A DNA stretch of 64,000 bases, taken from NCBI GenBank assembly GCA_008973525.1, contig WACJ01000131.1, positions 372,001 to 436,000 of the forward strand, given 5' to 3'. Under the pieces are notes generated by a model. It was not told the DNA's origin, ran no database searches, and was given only the letters and a program-made list of their open reading frames with translations. Within the stretch, counting starts at the first letter, position 1; each line of letters begins with the position of its first letter. The stretch comes from Stenopsyche tienmushanensis (Eukaryota > Arthropoda > Insecta > Trichoptera > Stenopsychidae). Below, in pieces: positions 63,901-64,000 of the stretch. Position numbers and translations under genes: made by a program.

Positions 63901-64000
63901 GTTAGTAAGTAACGTTATTATGAATCCATAAGATAATAAGAATTGTAAATATTAAATACGTGTGTAATTAAATTGGCTTTTTAATATTTTATAGCGAGTA
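30717..64000 (+). CDS. Conserved insect secreted cysteine-rich protein, incomplete at the 3' end
   Basis: This is the only host gene supported. The coding exons are 30717-30912, 62281-62419, 62503-62567, 62644-62782, 62861-62973, 63042-63176, 63249-63371, 63457-63676, 63759-63904 and 63995 onward. All introns start GT and end AG, and every junction keeps one frame, giving about 427 residues. The first 61 residues hold a basic tail and a hydrophobic segment (41-61) ending ASA, consistent with signal-peptide cleavage before Y62. The remainder is cysteine-rich and looks extracellular. Recognisable stretches are CVFPTRWSGRWFQSG, CHSREALPNLCSLITGDALL and YQACPDVSGSESTVEELECL. They resemble a conserved, uncharacterised arthropod family that I recall as having DUF7042-DUF7045 type domains (unverified). 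The biochemical function is unknown. The gene continues past the window. Confidence 0.85.
31215..31378. repeat. TTAA-flanked MITE, degenerate
   Basis: It is bounded by TTAA at 31215-31218 and 31375-31378. The left end CCCTTTGG matches the MITE at 35731, and the right end CAGAGAA is a mutated CAAAGGG. It contains a perfect 16-bp palindrome CGACGATATATCGTCG at 31343-31358. It is probably mobilised by a piggyBac-type transposase, inferred from the TTAA. Confidence 0.5.
31379..32274. other. Intron 1 sequence, nothing recognised
   Basis: A+T-rich, with two overlapping opposite-strand open frames at 31441-31644 and 31532-31828 that show no known domain or splice context. Confidence 0.35.
32275..32658 (+). 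mobile_element. Short Tigger/pogo-like derivative
   Basis: 384 bp with decayed ends ('tttggatctatttttatg' left, 'aaaaacagacccaaaagta' right) and the same sub-terminal 'ttatgcggtt' tracts as the copies at 2833 and 5584. The interior keeps a piece of the transposase N-terminus (SLDKKLEILDCFV near 32475-32515), the part missing from the other two copies. Confidence 0.65.
32659..34527. other. Intron 1 sequence with a low-repeat block
   Basis: The block 33400-34150 is less A+T-rich, has no repeat partner here and includes a TGACGTCA (CREB/ATF-type palindrome) at 33829-33836. It is a candidate intronic regulatory region, by inference only. Open frames at 32811-33238 lie in low-complexity A+T-rich DNA and are not supported. 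Confidence 0.35.
34528..35227 (+). mobile_element. piggyBac-like element, internally deleted
   Basis: The left end GTGGGCGCG follows TTAA (34524-34527) and the right end CGCGCCCAC finishes at 35227, where the expected TTAA has decayed. The perfect 16-bp palindrome GACGTATATATACGTC occurs at 34536-34551, 34580-34595 and 35189-35204, close to the ends. Residual coding DNA at 34860-35021 reads CLVEWHFQRTKAKKYRVYYK and STYWCPDCEVYCISHRS, which is the C-terminal cysteine-rich zinc-binding module of piggyBac transposases. The catalytic domain is gone. Confidence 0.8.
35228..35730. other. Intron 1 sequence, nothing recognised
   Basis: A+T-rich sequence without repeat partner or coding signature. 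Confidence 0.35.
35731..36102. mobile_element. TTAA-flanked MITE of about 372 bp
   Basis: TTAA at 35731-35734 and 36099-36102 encloses ends CCCTTTGGTATCG and the complement GATGTCAAAGGG. TTAA target use implies a piggyBac-type transposase in trans. The long open frame at 35662-36102 (146 codons) runs through the element and its left flank. The truncated copy at 7990-8260 does not preserve the frame, so this is not a gene. Confidence 0.7.
36103..36864. other. Intron 1 sequence; SINE-like fragment
   Basis: Positions 36752-36825 carry 'ttcgggttcaaagtcagatt', similar to the B-box region of the SINE-like copies at 5283 and 42040. The overlapping open frames at 36200-36511 on both strands are not supported as genes. 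Confidence 0.35.
36865..37095 (-). repeat. Dispersed repeat family A, copy
   Basis: Nearly collinear with 46955-47190: both contain 'tgtccgccacttatcatccg'-like sequence, 'aaatccacttatctgtcagg' variants, then 'aataaataa-cactgtc' and 'acttgaaatcgattcatt'. The minus-strand frame at 36885-37076 is part of the repeat. Confidence 0.65.
37457..37564 (+). CDS. Short open frame of 35 codons, unknown
   Basis: ATG at 37457 directly follows a 'caatttgcag' acceptor-like sequence. It reads MSDDEQLKEYAVDMQKDRVL and ends TAA at 37562. The charged composition is unlike the surrounding A+T-rich chance frames. It could be the N-terminus of a decayed transposase, a remnant exon or noise. No partner was found. 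Confidence 0.2.
   Translation: MSDDEQLKEYAVDMQKDRVLAMHFRGTLVFNIEYT
38338..38445 (+). repeat. Dispersed repeat family A, copy
   Basis: 'acaagcttcatacacgctgc' then 'gacggtcctgacagataagt' match the reverse complement of 36865-37095 and 46955-47190 and the end of 40452-40715. Confidence 0.6.
38446..39442. other. Intron 1 sequence, nothing recognised
   Basis: A+T-rich to moderate composition. 'caaggttcaaatccgtataa' near 38629 is another B-box-like piece. No gene was supported. Confidence 0.35.
39443..39625 (-). mobile_element. Helitron-like terminus
   Basis: Starts 'TCTTATATATAAAAATGAAT' directly after an A, the typical form of insect Helitron 5' ends (TC at the terminus, A|T target). It continues with the complement of the ACGGTATGGCAGCGCATTAA unit found at 9338, 11224 and 46352. 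No 3' CTRR hairpin end or Rep/helicase sequence was seen. Confidence 0.55.
39690..39839. mobile_element. 142-bp TTAA MITE, first of two abutting
   Basis: TTAA at 39690-39693 and 39836-39839 flanks 142 bp with ends CCCTAGATCACTAATCA and TGATTAGTGATCTAAGG, inverted repeats with 16 of 17 bases matching. There is no coding capacity. The right TTAA is shared with the next MITE. Confidence 0.75.
39836..39985. mobile_element. 142-bp TTAA MITE, second of two abutting
   Basis: TTAA at 39836-39839 and 39982-39985 flanks 142 bp starting CACATTACTCACGGG and ending CCCGTACGCAATGTG. The ends match the TTAACACATTCCCG-type motifs near 2563, 4900, 5555 and 47230, so this is a separate family from its neighbour. 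There is no coding capacity. Confidence 0.7.
39986..40451. other. Intron 1 sequence with a Tigger-like end
   Basis: 'cagtagactctttattatcc' near 40221 resembles a Tigger/pogo terminal repeat, followed by 'acggataactgg'. No matching opposite end was seen. Confidence 0.35.
40452..40720 (+). repeat. Dispersed repeat family A, longest copy
   Basis: Joins the part seen at 13359-13580 (purine-rich 'gagagacagagacggagagc' region, 'cgactaataatgatg') to the part seen at 38338-38445 ('cttcatacacgctgcgacgg'), and so shows they belong to one family. The open frame at 40312-40569 is incidental. Confidence 0.65.
40721..43059. other. Intron 1 sequence, SINE-like copy and repeat scraps
   Basis: Contains the SINE-like copy at 42040-42195 (listed separately). 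It also has a Tigger-like terminus fragment near 42396 ('ccctcgataagcgcgg') and a 40-bp family A scrap at 42885-42925. The block 41140-41820 is less A+T-rich with no recognised content. Confidence 0.4.
42040..42195 (+). repeat. SINE-like repeat with a B box, copy 2
   Basis: GGTTCAAATCCAGGTTGTGG near 42056 followed by 'aggg-ttacctataagtgac' near 42164, matching 5283-5510 in order. The B box here fits the GGTTCRANNCC consensus exactly. Confidence 0.45.
43060..44170 (-). mobile_element. R1-clade non-LTR retrotransposon fragment
   Basis: Minus-strand reading frames, broken by frameshifts, encode a reverse transcriptase. 44149-43946 reads FINDHFRDRCVHHNETNTTK and SVPQGSVLKPTLWNTL. 43979-43719 reads LLELKLPERAELIAFTDDLA, where the catalytic box is FTDD rather than the usual FADD. 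Then come FVVNGHEVEYSKTLRYLG (thumb region) and, near 43430, MTTAYRTVSEEA. The order and motifs match R1-type elements. Near 43060-43100 the minus strand carries 'gtttagtcagtaagaatccg', typical of R1-like 3' ends. The 5' half, including endonuclease and gag-like ORF, is missing. The long plus-strand frames here are antisense shadows. Confidence 0.8.
44475..44990 (+). mobile_element. Mariner fragment with one terminal repeat and mutated catalytic residue
   Basis: TTAGGTTGTCCCATAAGTTT at 44475, preceded by TA, is a mariner terminal repeat. An ATG at 44504 opens a continuous frame to 44986. It contains a helix-turn-helix (TVREMANKLEIPRTSIHNHL), then VWLPRELTDSNKLQRISTCD, then LKRLVTGYESWI. Then follow KRSWTKGTEALTVAKPGLHQ and KVLLCIWWGWKGVVYYELL. 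The first catalytic aspartate of the VTGDE motif is tyrosine (residue 93 counted from 44480). Homology stops at QLDNLKDAI, before the second and third aspartates, and no right terminus follows. It is therefore inactive twice over. Confidence 0.85.
44991..46351. other. Intron 1 sequence, nothing recognised
   Basis: The open frame at 45167-45508 lacks a recognisable domain and any splice context. No repeats with partners were found here. Confidence 0.35.
46352..46565 (+). repeat. Helitron-like dimer, copy 2
   Basis: Two units (about 46355-46435 and 46480-46560) with ACGGTATGGCAGC and the linker 'ctatgttactcgcgca', collinear with the dimer at 11224-11425. See that entry. Confidence 0.6.
46955..47235 (-). 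repeat. Dispersed repeat family A copy next to a TTAA end
   Basis: 46955-47190 is collinear with 36865-37095. It is followed at 47222-47250 by 'atgcgtaacccgacgggaat' and 'gtgttaa', a MITE end also present near 4893. The same junction is not seen at other family A copies. Confidence 0.6.
47251..47783. other. Intron 1 sequence, nothing recognised
   Basis: Overlapping open frames on both strands (47387-47689 minus, 47475-47708 plus) without domains. Confidence 0.35.
47784..47872. mobile_element. 89-bp hairpin MITE, copy 1
   Basis: An 89-bp near-palindrome from TCAA (mutated TTAA, 47784) to TTAA (47869-47872). The outer arms contain GGACACGTCTGC and its complement, and the inner arms TGCGTCATTTTTT and AAAAAATGACGCA are perfect. 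Same length and sequence as 61798-61886 apart from scattered changes. Confidence 0.75.
47873..48998. other. Intron 1 sequence, nothing recognised
   Basis: The open frame at 48588-48893 (101 codons) has no recognisable domain. A T-rich tract lies at 48963-48979. Confidence 0.35.
48999..50517 (-). mobile_element. Mutator-like element with long inverted ends
   Basis: Two inverted repeats of about 140 bp (48999-49140 and about 50372-50517) enclose 1.2 kb. They share 'gctaattcg', GCGCTCGA, ATTGCGCCCC and 'gagaccgctg'. Long terminal repeats suit Mutator-like elements. The minus strand within about 49980-49650 encodes RCLGSNIQNSNENFNACLWS, then CGKKILEIATHTAASIFNEG and FKLILKIMDKRC. After a frameshift it reads RGSYKEARTALRDTKSANKE and EGSLYGTGI. 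The N-E-N/S-F-N and E-G-x-L-Y-G-x-G-I motifs match the C-terminus of a Mutator-type transposase family widespread in invertebrates, as I recall it. The N-terminal and catalytic parts are deleted. No 9-bp duplication could be identified. Confidence 0.68.
50518..51774. other. Intron 1 sequence with a low-repeat block
   Basis: The block 50950-51500 is less A+T-rich and has no repeat partner in the window. It contains several 'taatta' homeodomain-type cores. It is a candidate conserved noncoding region, by inference. The open frame at 51281-51490 is unsupported. Confidence 0.35.
51775..51985 (-). repeat. Dispersed repeat family A, diverged copy
   Basis: Collinear with 16905-17065 ('gaccgcgcagcgcgagtcaa', 'aacactgttgata', 'gtcttcag'), and preceded by 'catagatgctatattcgtat' as in the 46955 copy. 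Confidence 0.55.
52095..52800 (+). repeat. Dead mariner carried in a larger repeat, copy 1
   Basis: Begins with mariner N-terminal sequence (DRRL, stop, VRELEDMVGLSK), frameshifts, and then continues CAQDGCRV-type shadows of the ARWVPRLLT region. After 52360 it carries SVIVQIIKNATK and GHKVCVSNRSAFRTTDMTNE, also found at 58680 and 61215. It ends near 52800 with 'ctgcgttttgcgc', shared with 58930. The copy shares its stop after DRRL with the copy at 60700. Confidence 0.6.
52801..55130. other. Intron 1 sequence, nothing recognised
   Basis: The block 53820-54010 is G+C-richer with a minus-strand open frame but no domain. Positions 54440-54520 ('tttaatgagtatgcac-cacatg') match 60503-60585 and start at a TTAA, so they may be a MITE end. 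No gene was supported. Confidence 0.35.
55131..55502 (+). repeat. 390-bp direct repeat, copy 1
   Basis: Matches 57487-57870 with a few percent mismatch by eye, from 'agcttgataatgaaccaggc' through 'cctaaattttatgac'. The open frame at 55157-55462 is not preserved in the second copy, where indels break it, so it is not a gene. The start overlaps the 'actgttgatagcacaca' motif of family A. Confidence 0.7.
55680..55930 (+). pseudogene. Transposase fragment with an internal tandem duplication
   Basis: The frame at 55686-55871 ends PIPWLARSPDLTPLDFFV, the RSPDLTPLDFF motif of a mariner/Tc1-related transposase found in many insects (the Asp in SPDL is near the third catalytic position). The 42 bp encoding it (from 55818) recur 65 bp downstream (from 55883) with a handful of changes. 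The second copy reads out of frame. It is a decayed element, with outer limits not found. Confidence 0.6.
55931..57486. other. Intron 1 sequence with a low-repeat block
   Basis: The block 56300-57000 is less A+T-rich and single-copy within the window, another candidate regulatory region. No coding signature was found on either strand. 'tttaaccctttcaaacc' near 57391 resembles the MITE ends at 31215 and 35731. Confidence 0.35.
57487..57870 (+). repeat. 390-bp direct repeat, copy 2
   Basis: Direct partner of 55131-55502, offset 2.36 kb in the same orientation. It includes 'aacgataaaaatgatgcgag' and 'aacacgaacgaaagtcgtct' identically. Confidence 0.7.
57871..58640. other. Intron 1 sequence; tRNA-like scrap
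   Basis: 58240-58310 on the minus strand reads 'gcggttaagcgattgg' and later 'gagttcaaatctac', reminiscent of tRNA A and B boxes, but no cloverleaf could be drawn. 'gccgtaactaggtt' near 58471 resembles the hAT-like terminus CAGTGGCGTAACTA. Confidence 0.35.
58641..59000 (+). repeat. Dead-mariner repeat family, copy 2 (3' part only)
   Basis: Matches 52390-52800 ('cgatcgtacagatcat', 'gaagaaaagagggatta', 'ctgcgttttgcgc') and then 61430-61470 ('aaacccagttgcgc', 'ttacgaccctga'). The mariner-derived 5' part is absent. The minus-strand frames at 58635-59096 are antisense to the repeat. Confidence 0.6.
59001..60685. other. Intron 1 sequence, nothing recognised
   Basis: Very A+T-rich to 59600, then a less A+T-rich single-copy block at 59650-60130. 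Positions 60503-60585 repeat the sequence at 54440-54520. No gene was supported. Confidence 0.35.
60690..61470 (+). pseudogene. Dead mariner carried in a larger repeat, copy 3
   Basis: The transposase N-terminal half is readable: RPNDVTTPEMMKKIPIMVLN, DRRL, a TAA stop, then MRELADMVSRSKNAVHRILP, LDMRKLCARWVPRLLTMEKK, and FIIMDETWVYNFIPETK. The first catalytic aspartate (MDETW) is intact. After about 61010 mariner homology fades. The repeat continues with VIVQIKEG and GRRGHKVQLVRFSDR, as in the copies at 52095 and 58641, and ends with 'aaacccagttgcgcacgtga' near 61424. The open frame at 60766-61341 spans this composite and is not a host gene. Confidence 0.7.
61471..61797. other. Intron 1 sequence, nothing recognised
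   Basis: The minus-strand open frame at 61384-61746 (120 codons) starts in unique DNA and ends in the repeat. No domain was recognised. Confidence 0.35.
61798..61886. mobile_element. 89-bp hairpin MITE, copy 2
   Basis: Bounded by intact TTAA at 61798-61801 and 61883-61886. The outer stem includes 17 perfect base pairs, GACACGTCTGCATTATG with its complement. The inner stem has mutated, whereas in copy 1 (47784-47872) the inner stem is perfect. It lies only about 390 bp upstream of exon 2. Confidence 0.8.
62281..62419 (+). CDS. Coding exon 2: first cysteine-rich motif
   Basis: 139 bp encoding residues 66-111. It opens with CVFPTRWSGRWFQSG and continues QQITIDNDRLSSKGKC then LSSEGDKFLLVDE. The acceptor is 'cccag' and the donor GTAAGC. 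It enters in phase 1 and leaves in phase 2. The W-x-G-x-W-F-Q-S-G motif is the most recognisable signature of the family's N-terminal domain. Confidence 0.88.
62503..62567 (+). CDS. Coding exon 3: CYRC micro-exon
   Basis: A 65-bp exon that is easily missed. The acceptor is 'catttcag' and the donor GTTAGT. It encodes KRCYRCVVIHEKHINVLQYK with a C-x-x-C pair. Without it the frames of exons 2 and 4 do not join (leftover phase 2 against required phase 1), which confirms that it is real. Confidence 0.85.
62644..62782 (+). CDS. Coding exon 4
   Basis: 139 bp, starting after 'tttttttcag' and ending before GTGAGT. It encodes FCHSREALPNLCSLITGDAL followed by LYSMFRENALPVTCPLRGPF and SFTYNR, with three cysteines. 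It lies 76 bp after exon 3. Confidence 0.9.
62861..62973 (+). CDS. Coding exon 5
   Basis: 113 bp, acceptor 'atatttcag', donor GTATTT. It encodes GHGDCKLPASSIESCTEESR then LLLNYQACPDVSGSEST, with three cysteines. The junction codon with exon 4 is AG|A (Arg). Confidence 0.9.
63042..63176 (+). CDS. Coding exon 6
   Basis: 135 bp, acceptor 'cattatag', donor GTTAGA. It encodes VEELECLATWKEGSLRYLVG then KVHHNHATSNEDRYRCFVYE and KTNGMG. The TWKEG-RYLVG and NEDR-RCFVYE blocks are strongly reminiscent of the conserved arthropod family. Confidence 0.9.
63249..63371 (+). CDS. Coding exon 7
   Basis: 123 bp, acceptor 'tattatag', donor GTTACT. It encodes SHSLVKEGDGVEYRVAQSGD then ATCNGLFSATEGSRTMALKR, with one cysteine. 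Phase 1 on both sides, so the exon could be skipped without shifting the frame. Confidence 0.88.
63457..63676 (+). CDS. Coding exon 8
   Basis: 220 bp, the longest internal exon seen. The acceptor is 'attttcag' and the donor GTATTG. It encodes VPVTLKCRFPSWMTFPGHWH, then a region with YSFHQKNATLRITNQTGADI (an N-x-T site at NAT, another at NQT), then KVHCAQIKTPMHAENFITLI. The C-R-F-P-W motif echoes C-V-F-P-W of exon 2, suggesting a repeated domain. Confidence 0.88.
63759..63904 (+). CDS. Coding exon 9
   Basis: 146 bp, acceptor 'aattgcag', donor GTAAGT. It encodes CVGQYVCLSFYRRGAHAAEM, then QVGLPTTRAEDACSSTFFDM and NTAPYVTLV, with three cysteines. It leaves one base (A) for the next exon. Confidence 0.88.
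63995..64000 (+). CDS. Start of coding exon 10, cut by the window end
   Basis: 'tttatag' ends at 63994, 90 bp after the exon 9 donor. The leftover A plus CG gives Thr, then AGT (Ser). Only six bases are in the window. The assignment rests on the acceptor, the intron length and phase continuity. Confidence 0.6.

Noticed and set aside
1..64000. CRISPR array, prokaryotic operon or integrated viral genome
   Set aside because: No regularly spaced short repeats, no ribosome-binding-site-led gene clusters, and no capsid, polymerase or envelope-like coding regions were seen on either strand.

Overview
The window is A+T-rich nuclear DNA from an insect. The evidence is eukaryotic splice signals, a multi-exon secreted protein of an arthropod-conserved type, and a dense population of insect transposons: mariner, hAT, piggyBac, Tigger/pogo, a Mutator-like element, Helitron pieces and an R1-clade LINE. 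The order was not resolved. Eight short introns of 68-90 bp point to a compact-intron insect. No bacterial operon, CRISPR array, rRNA gene or confident tRNA gene was seen.

Only one host gene can be supported, on the + strand. Its first coding exon (30717-30912) encodes an N-terminal tail and a signal peptide. A 31,368-bp intron follows, then nine closely packed exons between 62281 and the window end, where the gene continues. All exon junctions agree in phase and give about 427 uninterrupted residues of a cysteine-rich extracellular protein. It resembles a conserved, functionally uncharacterised arthropod family, which I recall as carrying Pfam DUF7042-DUF7045 type domains. That name is from memory and unchecked.

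The first 30.7 kb is upstream or intergenic DNA and the next 31 kb is intron. Both hold many decayed elements. From left to right they are: a retroelement-like repeat (1-379); two Tigger-type elements (2833-3587, 5584-6437); a truncated MITE copy (7990-8260); a Helitron-like dimer (11224-11425); a hAT-associated repeat (14955-15345) with an inverted partner at 25862-26255; a second Tigger-like inverted pair (about 19.8 and 22.3 kb); a complete-ended but deleted mariner (23738-24534); a hAT with an 8-bp target duplication (27505-28706); and a rosa-like mariner split by a 496-bp insertion (28775-29850).

Inside the large intron are: a short Tigger derivative (32275-32658); a piggyBac remnant with a palindrome present three times (34528-35227); a TTAA MITE (35731-36102); two adjacent 142-bp TTAA MITEs (39690-39985); an R1-clade reverse transcriptase fragment (43060-44170, minus); a one-ended mariner with a mutated catalytic residue (44475-44990); two 89-bp hairpin MITEs (47784, 61798); a Mutator-like element with roughly 140-bp inverted ends (48999-50517); three copies of a repeat carrying a dead mariner fragment (52.1, 58.7, 60.7 kb); and a 390-bp direct duplication (55.1 and 57.5 kb). 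None of the transposases looks intact. Between them lie unique blocks, some relatively G+C-rich, that could hold regulatory sequence. I found no previously undescribed multi-gene system. The most notable items are the gene with its very long first intron and several clearly resolved nested or abutting insertions.
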